Shown one piece after another: positions 1-9,569 of a stretch of 64,000 bases of DNA. The translations under genes and the position numbers were made by a program. This stretch comes from Chlorobiaceae bacterium (GTDB lineage: Bacteria > Bacteroidota > Chlorobiia > Chlorobiales > Chlorobiaceae). Each line of letters starts with the position of its first letter. Position 1 is the stretch's first letter. The stretch spans positions 19,126 through 83,125 of the forward strand of contig JAAXXR010000002.1 of assembly GCA_013334335.1 (NCBI GenBank). Direction: 5' to 3'. Below the pieces are notes generated by a model, which searched no databases, was not told where the DNA came from, and worked only from the letters and a program-made list of their open reading frames with translations.

Positions 1-160
1 ACTCGAGGTGGATCAGTTCGTAGACGCCGAGGCAGCCGTGACAGCAGAAGCGCCTGGTCTCGGTGCCGATGGTTGCCGTGACGGCCGAAGCTGCAGAAAC
101 CTCCTGCAGGCAATGGTCACAGCGAAGCTGTCCGGCAGCTGTCTTGTCAGTCGCGGACAT
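1..160 (-). CDS. ccoI: Heavy-metal P-type ATPase, N-terminal part only (CcoI/FixI-like), truncated by window edge
   Basis: Reading back from ATG at 160: MSATDKTAAGQLRCDHCLQEVSAASAVTATIGTETRRFCCHGCLGVYELIHLE; Cys-rich metal-binding N-terminus (CDHC, FCCHGC) typical of CcoI/FixI; directly downstream of ccoGH. Confidence 0.75.
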   Translation of the reverse strand, partial: MSATDKTAAGQLRCDHCLQEVSAASAVTATIGTETRRFCCHGCLGVYELIHLE

Positions 161-593
161 TGAAGGTGAACGAGGGGTTCGCGAGTTCCGGACTGAGGAG
201 GGTCACCCGCCATCGGGTACGTCCGCTCATGCATTTGACAATGATTCCTTTGCCTTCCCAGGTACCGTAAGTATTCTGCTTTATGGCCAGCTGGTTCCTG
301 CCCATGACCATGCCCGGCATGCTGAGGTCCAGCAGCAGGGTAGAGGGCAGGCCTTCACCGGGGGTGATGGTCACCCTGAAGGTCAGTTCAGCCATGTGCC
401 TGACCGGTTTCGGGTCGATCTCGAGCGTCACCTTCCGGTTGCCGGCCTGTTTCGTGCATGGCCCGGTATGGATGGCCGTGCAGTCGGCGGGTTCAGCACT
501 GGCTGCAGCCGTACTCGTCTGGAGCAGGAAGAGCAGGATCGCAACACGGTGCAACGTGATGCTCCATGTTTTCATTCGACGTCGTAGAACCAT
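147..593 (-). CDS. FixH/YtkA-like secreted protein within the cco accessory operon
   Basis: 148 aa with signal-like N-terminus; LTFRVTITPGEG...LDLSMPGMVMG motif; lies between ccoH and ccoI and overlaps ccoI. Confidence 0.65.
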   Translation of the reverse strand: MVLRRRMKTWSITLHRVAILLFLLQTSTAAASAEPADCTAIHTGPCTKQAGNRKVTLEIDPKPVRHMAELTFRVTITPGEGLPSTLLLDLSMPGMVMGRNQLAIKQNTYGTWEGKGIIVKCMSGRTRWRVTLLSPELANPSFTFNVRD

Positions 594-1009
594 GATCTGC
601 TGGTTTTAATCTGCTTGTCGCCCAGATCCAGCCGCACAAGCCATTTGCCTTTGGCGGGGAAGTGTGCTGTCGTTTCATACACACCTGGGGAGGTTTCGAG
701 CAAACGGGTCGAAACGTCGTGTTCTTTTGTCGACACGCTGCCAAAAAACAGGCGGGCGTCCGCATTCCGGAGCGGTTTGCCGTGTTCTGTCAGCGTGAAC
801 CTGACGGTGTTGCTTCCGGTCTGGAGCCTCTCCGGAGCGGCCACTTCGAAACCGAGCCGTTTTTCGGCGTCCTTCGTCCTGAACCAGGCGTTGCCTTTTT
901 CAAAGTAGTCGTTTTCAACCAGACCTTCGGAATTCCGGTAGGCGACGGTGATGCCACAGGCCATGGCGAAAAGAAAGAGGGCGTAAAGCCCGACGATAAA
1001 AGGCTTCAT
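572..1009 (-). CDS. ccoH: FixH/CcoH family cytochrome oxidase accessory protein
   Basis: 145 aa, N-terminal TM, NDYFEKGNAW motif; overlaps ccoG by 4 nt. Confidence 0.8.
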   Translation of the reverse strand: MKPFIVGLYALFLFAMACGITVAYRNSEGLVENDYFEKGNAWFRTKDAEKRLGFEVAAPERLQTGSNTVRFTLTEHGKPLRNADARLFFGSVSTKEHDVSTRLLETSPGVYETTAHFPAKGKWLVRLDLGDKQIKTSRSWFYDVE

Positions 1010-2121
1010 AGAAATCCGGTGGTCTTGCTGATCGAGATGCCGTTGCCTTCAAGGGTAAGGGTGACCTGATCACGCTTTGAAGCAGCCTTCAGCAGCAGTT
1101 TGCCACGGGCGACTCCGTACGGAACTATCCTGAGCGAATGATCCCCGATGACCGTAACGCCTTCAGAAGTAGAGAGCTCAAGGTCAAGCACCTTGCCGCT
1201 ATTGTTGTATATGGTGTAGCTGTATCGGTTCAGGCCGGCCGGCAGGGGTTCCTGGATCCTGTTGACCATGAAGTCCACCCCGGGACGCATGGCGATCAGG
1301 AGTGCGAGCAGGAGCGCGGAAGCCACCGTGATGCCGCCAAGAAGGTAGAATTTGGGTCGAAGGATTTTTCCCCTGAAGTTCGGGAAGGGCGGAAGCCCTC
1401 GCTTGCTGCTTTTCTTCCAGCAGGCATCGATACACTCGGTGCAGGCGATGCAGCGATTGCTGAGCCCCTGCTTGATGTCGATGCCGACCGGGCAGGCACG
1501 CACGCAGTCGTCACATTTCATGCAGGTGGCGTCGCGTGACTTGTCGTATTCGATCACGAGCGTCTCGCTGTCGAACAGGGAGTTCTGCATCATGGCATAG
1601 GGGCAGATCGAGGTGCAGAAGTGCCTGCCGAGTGTGGCGAGTTCAAGCCAGACCGTTGCCCAGAGGACGAAGAAGAATCCTGCTATCAGCGGCGACGAGA
1701 AGAGTTGCCGTATTGCGTCGAAGGGCGGCACGAAATACCAGATCATGGTCATCGCGACAAGCGCCGAAACCGGGACAAGGATCAGTTTCTGTATGGAGTT
1801 CCGGTGTTTGCGCCCGAAGACTGAGGCCAGGCTTTCGGTGAGGTCGAGCAGCACGGTCTGGGGGCAGAGCCATCCGCACCAGATGCGTCCGAAGATCACG
1901 GTGACCATGGCGATGAAGAGCAGCAGGAAGAGGGTAGCCGCCAGAATGAGGTAGAATTCGCCGATCCGGATGACCGTTCCGAAAAAGTAGAGGTTCAGTT
2001 CGCCGACATCGAACCGGAGTGCACTCTGACCGTTGATCCTGAGGAAGGGAAGAGCGGTCAGGAGCAGGGCCTGGAGGATTTCGACCGTTCTTCTGTAGCG
2101 TTTCCAGATGATCTGCTTCAT
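1006..2121 (-). CDS. ccoG: Cytochrome c oxidase accessory protein CcoG/FixG (polyferredoxin)
   Basis: 371 aa; TM segments plus CMKCDDCVRACPVGIDI and CIACTECIDAC 4Fe-4S motifs; GRIWCGWLCPQTVLLDL. Confidence 0.92.
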   Translation of the reverse strand: MKQIIWKRYRRTVEILQALLLTALPFLRINGQSALRFDVGELNLYFFGTVIRIGEFYLILAATLFLLLFIAMVTVIFGRIWCGWLCPQTVLLDLTESLASVFGRKHRNSIQKLILVPVSALVAMTMIWYFVPPFDAIRQLFSSPLIAGFFFVLWATVWLELATLGRHFCTSICPYAMMQNSLFDSETLVIEYDKSRDATCMKCDDCVRACPVGIDIKQGLSNRCIACTECIDACWKKSSKRGLPPFPNFRGKILRPKFYLLGGITVASALLLALLIAMRPGVDFMVNRIQEPLPAGLNRYSYTIYNNSGKVLDLELSTSEGVTVIGDHSLRIVPYGVARGKLLLKAASKRDQVTLTLEGNGISISKTTGFL

Positions 2122-2284
2122 GGTACTGCCTTGGGCAATGGTGGAGGTCTTTACAGTTATTCATATAGCCCCGGTGTTCAACCAGGGGGTTCAAGCGGCT
2201 CGAGCATACAAGATGCGCACATGTCCGGGGACCGAGTCCCTCTCGAATGCACGCCGGTGATTTCCCTGCCGGGTTCTCATGAGA

Positions 2285-2320
2285 CGCCGTCGCCCCGGTA
2301 TGTTTCCCGGGGCGACGGCG
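2285..2320 (-). terminator. 14-bp GC-rich hairpin after ccoP
   Basis: cgccgtcgccccgg / ccggggcgacggcg perfect inverted repeat 8 bp past the ccoP stop; no long T tract. Confidence 0.55.
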
Positions 2321-2327
2321 GTGGCGG

Positions 2328-2789
2328 TTATTTCCTCAGGCTCTGGAGGAATGCGATGAGCTTGTAGGCCTTTTCGTTACCCAACTGTTGCTGGAAGGGC
2401 GGCATGCCGTTCGGGCGTCCCAGCGAGATCGATTCGAACATCTTGTCAGGTGTCGAACCGTATTTGAGGTTGCCCTTGAGGTTCGGGCCGATTCCGCCGC
2501 TGGCATCGGCCATATGACAGGCAGCGCATGATGCGGCGTACTCGGCCTTGCCTTCGGCAATCGCGCCGGCGTTGCCGATGTACTTGCCCGGGTCGGCGGT
2601 TGCTGAAGCGGTGGCTTTCTCGCCGGCTTTCATCTCCTGTTCGAACTCCCTGTAGAATGACCAGCCGGAGATCGCCGGGGTATAAGATACGATATACCAG
2701 ACCAGAAAGACGATCATGCCGAAAAAGAACGCCAGCCATCCTTTCGGGATTTTGTTGTGGCCTTCCTGCGGTATTCCGGAATCGTTCAT
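2328..2789 (-). CDS. ccoP: cbb3-type cytochrome oxidase subunit III, monoheme CcoP-like
   Basis: 153 aa; N-terminal TM GWLAFFFGMIVFLVWYIV; one heme c motif CAACH; in ccoNOQP order. Confidence 0.82.
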   Translation of the reverse strand: MNDSGIPQEGHNKIPKGWLAFFFGMIVFLVWYIVSYTPAISGWSFYREFEQEMKAGEKATASATADPGKYIGNAGAIAEGKAEYAASCAACHMADASGGIGPNLKGNLKYGSTPDKMFESISLGRPNGMPPFQQQLGNEKAYKLIAFLQSLRK

Positions 2790-2842
2790 GTGAGTCTCCT
2801 CCTGATGTTACTTGAACTGTTACAGTTGTCCTGCATACCCCA

Positions 2843-2986
2843 TCAATCGTCGTCGCGGAGCATTCTGAGCTTGGGTTCTTCGACCTCCTGCCTCCGGGCG
2901 GGGTTGTAGTAGTAGATGATGATGCCCGCCATCACGACGGCCAGGGAGATGGTGAAGACGGTATATGCGATCGCCTGGAAACTCAT
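2843..2986 (-). CDS. ccoQ: CcoQ/FixQ-like small subunit (below ORF-track size cutoff)
   Basis: Manual translation from ATG at 2986: MSFQAIAYTVFTISLAVVMAGIIIYYYNPARRQEVEEPKLRMLRDDD*; single TM plus YYNP motif; between ccoO and ccoP. Confidence 0.8.
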   Translation of the reverse strand: MSFQAIAYTVFTISLAVVMAGIIIYYYNPARRQEVEEPKLRMLRDDD

Positions 2987-3654
2987 TGCCTTGCCTCCAT
3001 GGATTTGACGTCGCGCCCGAGCTTCTGCATGTAGGCCACGATGGCGTCCATTTCGGTCAGTTCACCTCTCAGTCCGGCCGGTGTCACCAGGTCACGCGTC
3101 TCCCTGGAATCGTACTCGGGAGCGGTGACTTTCGCTTTGTACTCGGCGATCTGCTGCTTCACCTGCTCCTCCGTATACCCGTAACCGAGGGTCGAGGTCT
3201 TTTTGAACGAGATGGAGGTGTCGAGCCGGTTGGCGGCGAGCCATCCATAGGGAGGCATGTTCGACAGGGCGAACATGCTCTGCGGACTCTGCATGTGCTT
3301 GTAGTGCCAGGAATCGGGATATTTCCCGCCGACACGGTTCAGGTCCGGACCGGTACGACGTGATCCCCAGAGGAACGGACGGTCCCATGCGAACTCTTCG
3401 GCCTTGGAATACTCGCCAAACCTGAGTACCTCGGTCCTGAGCGGGCGGACCGTCTGGGTGTGACAGTTGTTGCACCCTTCGCGCATGTAGATGTCGCGCC
3501 CCTCCTGCTCGATGGCCGTATAGGGCTTCACAAAAGCGCTGACCGGCTGGGTCGAAGGCAGGAACATCGGCACGAACACCGTGACCACCGTGCCGATGAG
3601 GATGACCAGCGCCGACACGACCGCAAAGACAACCGGTTTTGAATAGATCCCCAT
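2983..3654 (-). CDS. ccoO: cbb3-type cytochrome oxidase subunit II (monoheme)
   Basis: 223 aa; EGCNNCHTQTVRPLRTEVLRFGEYS. Confidence 0.93.
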   Translation of the reverse strand: MGIYSKPVVFAVVSALVILIGTVVTVFVPMFLPSTQPVSAFVKPYTAIEQEGRDIYMREGCNNCHTQTVRPLRTEVLRFGEYSKAEEFAWDRPFLWGSRRTGPDLNRVGGKYPDSWHYKHMQSPQSMFALSNMPPYGWLAANRLDTSISFKKTSTLGYGYTEEQVKQQIAEYKAKVTAPEYDSRETRDLVTPAGLRGELTEMDAIVAYMQKLGRDVKSMEARQ

Positions 3655-3684
3655 GATTCAAGCTCCTTGTTGAGATTTGATGGT

Positions 3685-5076
3685 TTACGCTTCTGCGGTT
3701 TCAGGCTGCTTCCTTGCTGTCTGGAGCACATTCCATGCAAAGATGAGGATGCCGATGAAGTAGACGATCCCGGCGCCGAAGCGCATGCGGTAATAGGGAT
3801 AGAGCGATGTCAGGCCGTCGAGGAAATTGTACATGAGCGAACCGTCAGGGTTGGTGGCCTTCCACATCGCCCCCTGCTGGATGCCGCCGATCCACATGGT
3901 GATGGTCCAGGTGAGCTGGCCGATAAGTATGAGCCAGAAGTGGATATTGGCAAGCTTGATGCTGTACAGATCGCGGCCGCTGATTTTGGGAATCATGTAG
4001 TAGAACGAAGCCGAAATGATCATGGTCACCCAGCCCATGGTGCCCATATGGACATGGCCGACCACCCAGTCGGTGTAATGGAAGAAGGCGTTCAGCGTCC
4101 TGAGGCCCTGCAACGGACCCTGGAGGGTCTGGAGGCCGTAGAAGGTGATGCCGATGATGAAGAACTTGGTCAGGTAGTTCGACCGCATCTGGTCCCAGTT
4201 GCCCTGGAGGGTGTAATAGCCGTTCACGACCGAGCCCCACGATGGGGCGATCAGGAAGATGCTGAAGGCGATCGCCACGGTCTGGATCCACTCCGGCAGA
4301 GGGGTCAGCATGAGATGGTGTGCGCCGGTCCAGAGGTAGGCGAAGATCAGCGACCAGAACGAGACGATCGAGAGGCGGTGGCTGTAGATCGGCAGGCCGG
4401 TGGCCTTGGGAAGGAAGTAGTAGAACATGGCCAGCACCGGCACGGTGAAGATGAACCCCACGATATTGTGCCCGTACCACCACTCGACGTTGGCGTCGTT
4501 GGCTCCTGCATAGAGGCTGTAGGACTTCGTGAGGGAGACCGGGATTGCGAGGTTGTTCACGATATAGAGCACGGCGACGGTCACAGTCATGGCGACCAGG
4601 TACCAGAGGGAGATGTACATCTGCTTCTCCTGGCGCTTGACGAGGATGGCGAACACGTTGATGGCGAACATCACCCACATGATCACCACACCGATGTCGA
4701 GTGGCCATTCAAGCTCGGCGTACTCCTTGGTGGTGTTCATGCCGGCCATGAGGCTGACGGCGGCTGCAGCTATGGCGAGGTTGAAGACGTAGAGGTGTGC
4801 CTTGGCGAGTTTCGGGAAAGGGAGCGGAGTGCGGGTGAGGCGTTGCAGCATGTAGTACGCCGTCGCGAAGATGCCCGACATGCCGAAGCCGACGCCAAGG
4901 CCGTTGGTGTGCACGACGCGCAGTCGGCCGAAGCTCAGCCATGGCGTGATGTTCAGCGAGGGATTGAACATCTCGAAGGCTATCCAGAGGCCGATGAGGA
5001 GGCCGACAATGAGCCATAACAGTGCTGAATAGGCAAAACCCCGAACAATCGAATAATCGTAACCGGTGTCTTTCAT
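3685..5076 (-). CDS. ccoN: cbb3-type cytochrome oxidase subunit I
   Basis: 463 aa; VEWWYGHNIVGFIFTVPVLAMFYYFLPK, TGAHHLMLTPLPEWIQ, HYTDWVVGHVHMGTMGW. Confidence 0.95.
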   Translation of the reverse strand: MKDTGYDYSIVRGFAYSALLWLIVGLLIGLWIAFEMFNPSLNITPWLSFGRLRVVHTNGLGVGFGMSGIFATAYYMLQRLTRTPLPFPKLAKAHLYVFNLAIAAAAVSLMAGMNTTKEYAELEWPLDIGVVIMWVMFAINVFAILVKRQEKQMYISLWYLVAMTVTVAVLYIVNNLAIPVSLTKSYSLYAGANDANVEWWYGHNIVGFIFTVPVLAMFYYFLPKATGLPIYSHRLSIVSFWSLIFAYLWTGAHHLMLTPLPEWIQTVAIAFSIFLIAPSWGSVVNGYYTLQGNWDQMRSNYLTKFFIIGITFYGLQTLQGPLQGLRTLNAFFHYTDWVVGHVHMGTMGWVTMIISASFYYMIPKISGRDLYSIKLANIHFWLILIGQLTWTITMWIGGIQQGAMWKATNPDGSLMYNFLDGLTSLYPYYRMRFGAGIVYFIGILIFAWNVLQTARKQPETAEA

Positions 5077-5280
5077 GCCCTCCTCCTGGGATATGGTTGA
5101 GAAAAATGGTAGAGACGGGTGTCTGGGCAGTTATGATAAGGAGCTACTACGAACTAAGCAATAGTGGCATCTGCTCACAATTTACGAAACAATTCGAGAT
5201 ACAACCAAGGTAAAAAAAGATATCAAGTCCTGATGAAAGAATGGGTTGGGGGATTGAACCGGGAGGAGGGGGGCGTTTCC

Positions 5281-5310
5281 AAAAAAAGAAACCCCGGCGA
5301 AGCCGGGGTT
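5281..5310 (-). terminator. Rho-independent terminator of mtnA
   Basis: aaccccggc/gccggggtt hairpin followed on the minus strand by a T-rich tract. Confidence 0.8.
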
Positions 5311-5335
5311 GTACAGGAGGGCCGAACGGTCGAGG

Positions 5336-6400
5336 TCACTCGTTGCAGATGCGGGCGAGCGATTCGTTGTAGTTTCCGACGACAGCCTCTTTTTCGGTGA
5401 TGATGCCGCGGATGAGCGTGCCGGGGGTGACATCGAACGCGTAGTTCAGCACCGGAGTGGTCGGTGTTGCGACCTGGGTGCCGAAGATCGTGCGGAGTTC
5501 GTCGGCGCTCCGCTCCTCGATCGGGATCAGCGAACCGTCGGAGAGGGTGATGTCGATGGTCGACACCGGGGCCGCGATGTAGAACGGTATGCCGTGGTGG
5601 CGCGCGCTGACGGCGTGGGCATAGGTGCCGATCTTGTTTGCCGTGTCGCCGTTTGCCGTGATGCGGTCGGCACCCACGACGGCGAAGTCGATCTTGCCCT
5701 GATGCATGATGAATGCCGACGATGAATCCGAGATCGAGACGAACGGGATCCCGTCGTGCTCCAGTTCCCATGCGGTCAGGCGGAGACCCTGCAGGAGCGG
5801 GCGGCTCTCGGAAGAGATGACCCGTTCGATCAGGCCCTCCTGCCACGCGAGCCGGATCACGCCAAGTGCCGTGCCGGTGCCGCAACAGGCCAGGGTGCCG
5901 GTATTGCAGTGGGTCAGCACGTTGAGCTTACGGGTTTTCAGCACGTCGGCGAAGTCGCGCTTGAGCAGTTCGACGCCGTTGCGCGAGATGCGGTCGCAGT
6001 TGTCGATTTCGTCCTTGTGGATCTTGCAGGCCTCGGCGGTCATTTTAGCGAAAAGCTCCTCAAGGGTGTCCTGCGTGAAGTTGGCCTCATAGACGGACTT
6101 GATCTTTTTCGTGGCGAAAAAGAGGTTGACCGCCGTCGGGCGCGAGGCTTCGACGTCGGCGATGAGCTTTGCAAACCAGGCCGGAAACTCCTCTTTGGTT
6201 CCCTTGAATTCGTTGATGCCAAGGATGACCGTGTAGGCGGCGGAAGCCCCGATCAGCGGAGCGCCCCGGACGGCGAGGGTCTTGATGGCTTCGATGGCCT
6301 CCTGGTGGTCTCTGGTCTCGACATGGAGCTCCTGCAGCGGGAGGTAACGCTGGTCGAGGTAACGGAACTTGCCGTCAGAAAATGAGATGGCGTCGATCAT
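5336..6400 (-). CDS. mtnA: S-methyl-5-thioribose-1-phosphate isomerase
   Basis: 354 aa; AVRGAPLIGASAAYTV, THCNTGTLACCGTGTALGVIR, ADRITANGDTANKIGTY. Confidence 0.93.
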   Translation of the reverse strand: MIDAISFSDGKFRYLDQRYLPLQELHVETRDHQEAIEAIKTLAVRGAPLIGASAAYTVILGINEFKGTKEEFPAWFAKLIADVEASRPTAVNLFFATKKIKSVYEANFTQDTLEELFAKMTAEACKIHKDEIDNCDRISRNGVELLKRDFADVLKTRKLNVLTHCNTGTLACCGTGTALGVIRLAWQEGLIERVISSESRPLLQGLRLTAWELEHDGIPFVSISDSSSAFIMHQGKIDFAVVGADRITANGDTANKIGTYAHAVSARHHGIPFYIAAPVSTIDITLSDGSLIPIEERSADELRTIFGTQVATPTTPVLNYAFDVTPGTLIRGIITEKEAVVGNYNESLARICNE

Positions 6401-6427
6401 GTGTTGTTGGTATCGTTCCGGTTTGAA

Positions 6428-7249
6428 TTAAAGGTTTGCCACGACGTTCCTGAAGATGGTGGTCATCTTGGGCTCGGCATGGTTGGAGACCTCGATGATC
6501 TCTTCGATGCCAACCGGCACGAGGCAGTCAGGGAAGCACTCGTCGGTGACGATGGACATGCCGAAGACCTCGGTTCCCTGATGCACGGCCGCGATCACTT
6601 CGGGAACGGTCGACATGCCAACCACATCGGCGCCGAGCGCCCTGAGCATGCGGTATTCGGCGCGGGTCTCGAGGCAAGGACCCGTGACGGCGACGTAGAC
6701 GCCGCGCTGCACCTTGATGCCGTTCTCAAGCGCAACCTTTTCGGCGATGTCGAGGATCCTGGGCGAGTAGGGTGCGCACATGTCGGGGAAGCGCGGCCCC
6801 AGTTCAGGGTCGTTGGGCCCGATGAGCGGGTTGGTGCCGAGCAGGTTGATATGGTCGTCGATCAGCATGATGTCGCCTTTGCGATATCCGGGGTTCATTC
6901 CTCCGCAAGCGTTGGTGATGCCGAGCGTCTTGACGCCGAGCTGTTTCATGACCCTGACCGGAAAGACGATCTGCGTCATCGAATAGCCTTCGTAAAAGTG
7001 GAATCGACCCTGCATGGCGACGACCTTCTTGCCGGCCAGAGTGCCGAAAATCAGCTTGCCGTGATGGGTCTCAACGGTCGAGATCGGGAAGTAGGGGATG
7101 TCGGCATAGTCGAGCGAGAACTCGACTTCAATCTCCTTGACCAGACCGCCAAGGCCGGTGCCGAGCACGATGCCGACCGGGTACTCCTCGCTGGTTTTTT
7201 TCCTGATGAACGCTACGGCTTCCCTGATTTTCTGCCTTTGTTCGGTCAT
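6428..7249 (-). CDS. Purine-nucleoside phosphorylase
   Basis: 273 aa; GIVLGTGLGGL, QGRFHFYEGYSM, ITNACGGMNPGY, VGMSTVPEVIAA. Confidence 0.93.
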   Translation of the reverse strand: MTEQRQKIREAVAFIRKKTSEEYPVGIVLGTGLGGLVKEIEVEFSLDYADIPYFPISTVETHHGKLIFGTLAGKKVVAMQGRFHFYEGYSMTQIVFPVRVMKQLGVKTLGITNACGGMNPGYRKGDIMLIDDHINLLGTNPLIGPNDPELGPRFPDMCAPYSPRILDIAEKVALENGIKVQRGVYVAVTGPCLETRAEYRMLRALGADVVGMSTVPEVIAAVHQGTEVFGMSIVTDECFPDCLVPVGIEEIIEVSNHAEPKMTTIFRNVVANL

Positions 7250-7409
7250 GATATGCCCTGTTGTTTGTTGGTTTGATAAATCGGCCCGGAAAAAGACTTT
7301 TAATATAAGCTCTGGTGGGGAGAGATGGAAACGGGTGGCAGAGGAGTTGCTAATGGATAATGGATACTGTCAGGAGGGGATCTCCCGATATTTTTCATCG
7401 ATCAACGGT

Positions 7410-8099
7410 TTATCTCCAGCCGAAGATGGCGGTGCCGATACGGATCATGGTCGTCCCCTCCATGATCGCCTCTTCGAAGTCCTGGCTCATGCCCATGGAG
7501 AGTTCGGTGAGCAGGTGGGGATCCGGCGCCGCGTGTTTCAGCTGCTCAAGGCATTCGCGAAGTTCTGCGAACTCCCGGCGGGCCTGGCTTGGGTCGGGCG
7601 ATGCGATCGTCATGAGGCCGCGGAGCCTGATGTTGGGAAGGGTGAAGCACGCCTCGGCAGCAGTCGTGAGCGTCACGGGGTCGATGCCATACTTGGAGCT
7701 CTCCCTGGAAACGTTCACTTCGAGGAGGAAGTCGATGTCGATGCCGTGCTGAACGGCGCGCTTCGAGAGCTCTTCGGCCGTGGAAACCTTGTCGATGCCG
7801 TGGATCATCGCTACCTTTCCGGCGACCTGACGAATCTTGTTGGACTGCAGGTGACCGATGAAGTGCCATGAGAGCGGTAGTTCCGCAAGTTGCGGGTCGT
7901 CCAGTTTTTCGAGGAACTCCTGGACATAGCTCTCCCCGAACTCCTTCTGGCCGGCCTCCCAGGCGGCTCTGACCGCGGTTGCGCTCTTGGTCTTGGAGAC
8001 AGCGATCAGGCGGACCTCTTCAGGCCGCCTGCCTGCCGTGCGGCAGGCAGTTTCGATCTGTTCCCGGACAGCGGCGAGGTTCTCGGCGATGCTCTCCAT
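7410..8099 (-). CDS. PLP homeostasis protein, YggS family
   Basis: Start set at MESIAENLAAVREQI; LIAVSKTKSATAVRAAWEAGQKEFGESYVQE, LSMGMSQDFEEAIMEGTTMIRIGTAIFG. Confidence 0.92.
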   Translation of the reverse strand: MESIAENLAAVREQIETACRTAGRRPEEVRLIAVSKTKSATAVRAAWEAGQKEFGESYVQEFLEKLDDPQLAELPLSWHFIGHLQSNKIRQVAGKVAMIHGIDKVSTAEELSKRAVQHGIDIDFLLEVNVSRESSKYGIDPVTLTTAAEACFTLPNIRLRGLMTIASPDPSQARREFAELRECLEQLKHAAPDPHLLTELSMGMSQDFEEAIMEGTTMIRIGTAIFGWR

Positions 8100-8103
8100 C
8101 GTC

Positions 8104-8598
8104 TCAAGCGTTCTCGGTGACAGGCTTGATGGTTTCGATGGTAACCGGTTTGAGGGGGTTGTCCCGCATGTCGGTGTCGACCACGGCGATACTGTCCACC
8201 ACCTCGATGCCCGACTCCACGACGCCGAACACGGTGTACTCCCCATCGAGGAAGGCGTTGTCCGCCTGGTTGATGTAAAACTGGCTGCCGGAGGAGGCTT
8301 TCTGTGGGTTGTTGTCCCGTGCGGCTGCGAGCGTTCCCTTTTTGTTCGGGTGCTTGATCTCGGCCGGAATACGTTGCTCGGGGCCGCCGGTGCCGTGCAG
8401 GGCTCGCTTGTCGTCATGGCGTGACAGCGGGTCTCCGGTCTGGATCATGAACCCTTCGATGACCCTGTGGAATCGTATGCCGTCGTAGTAGCCTTCACCG
8501 ACGAGCTTCGTGAAGTTGTCGCGGTGCTTCGGGGTGTCGTCATACAGTGCAATGGCGATGTCGCCCATGCTGGTCTTGATGATGAACTTTTGTGGCAT
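8104..8598 (-). CDS. Cyclophilin-type peptidyl-prolyl cis-trans isomerase
   Basis: 164 aa; YYDGIRFHRVIEGFMIQTGDP, GSQFYINQADNAFLDGEYTVFGVV. Confidence 0.93.
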   Translation of the reverse strand: MPQKFIIKTSMGDIAIALYDDTPKHRDNFTKLVGEGYYDGIRFHRVIEGFMIQTGDPLSRHDDKRALHGTGGPEQRIPAEIKHPNKKGTLAAARDNNPQKASSGSQFYINQADNAFLDGEYTVFGVVESGIEVVDSIAVVDTDMRDNPLKPVTIETIKPVTENA

Positions 8599-8634
8599 GT
8601 CTGGTTATTGAGGAGTGGTTGTTGGAGTTGCCCG

Positions 8635-9303
8635 TTACGGTGCTGGTACCTGGACGCCCTGGCCTGACAGCTTCCACAGGGAGCGCTGGGCTACAGCAGC
8701 CGACGAGGTGCCCGGCCAGCTCTTGATGATCTTGTCGAACAGCTTGACCGCCTCATCAGGCTTGCCTGCGGCGATGAGGCTTTCGGCCGCCCGGTTCAGG
8801 TACATCGATTTCAGCGCTTCGTTCTCGGCGGTATCCGAGGCCTTTTGATAGCTGTCGGCTGCGGCGGAGAATGTTTTCTTCTGCACGTGGCAGGCGGCGG
8901 TGCCGGCGAGTGCGGAAGCCTGGAGGTCCTTGTTCGGGCTGCTGAACTCCTTGTAAAGGGGGAGCGCCTCGTCAGGCTTGTTCATGGTGTAGTAAATCGT
9001 GGCGAGGTAGAGTCTGGCCATGTTGCCGCTCGGGGTACCGCCATAACCGGCGATGATCTCCCTGAGGCCTTTGGTCGCGTGATCGGCGTCGCCCGTCTGG
9101 ATCCACGGCACGACCTTCGAAAGCGCGAGGGAGGCCTGTTCCTCATCGGCTTTGGTTTTCTGCATCCAGAAGAATGCGCCTCCAGCCACTACGGCAAGCA
9201 GCACAATGACCGAAATGATGATCTTTTTCTTTTCGAGGACAAGGTCGATGATGGTCGGCTTCGGGAGCGCCTGAGGTGTGTGTGCAGTGTGTATCTCGTT
9301 CAT
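8635..9303 (-). CDS. TPR-containing membrane-anchored protein (YfgM/BamD-like repeats)
   Basis: Start at MNEIHTAHTPQ; one TM then TPR helices. Confidence 0.75.
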   Translation of the reverse strand: MNEIHTAHTPQALPKPTIIDLVLEKKKIIISVIVLLAVVAGGAFFWMQKTKADEEQASLALSKVVPWIQTGDADHATKGLREIIAGYGGTPSGNMARLYLATIYYTMNKPDEALPLYKEFSSPNKDLQASALAGTAACHVQKKTFSAAADSYQKASDTAENEALKSMYLNRAAESLIAAGKPDEAVKLFDKIIKSWPGTSSAAVAQRSLWKLSGQGVQVPAP

Positions 9304-9569
9304 TGATAGCGGTCGTTGTCGTTGAAATTTTTCTGTATCCTCTCTTGACGGTGAAAGCACCCGCCGTTCCTGGCCGGTCATCGGCATCCGTTCGTCGCGG
9401 TTTTCAACCTACGCAAGTTGCAATGAATTTCAAAATGAGTTCCCTTCCGCCCGAGCTGGAGCGTGGAGAAGGGGGCGATTGAAATTCGTGGTTTCCGAAG
9501 TTGTACCGGATTTTAACCTGGGGTTCAGGGGAGAACCGGGTTGTCATGCAAGATTGAATGTCCGGGGTC

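Noticed and set aside
3667-5019. 450-aa plus-strand ORF opposite ccoN
   Set aside because: Antisense shadow ORF of a high-GC conserved gene; composition (His/Asp/Glu/Val-rich) and no family features.
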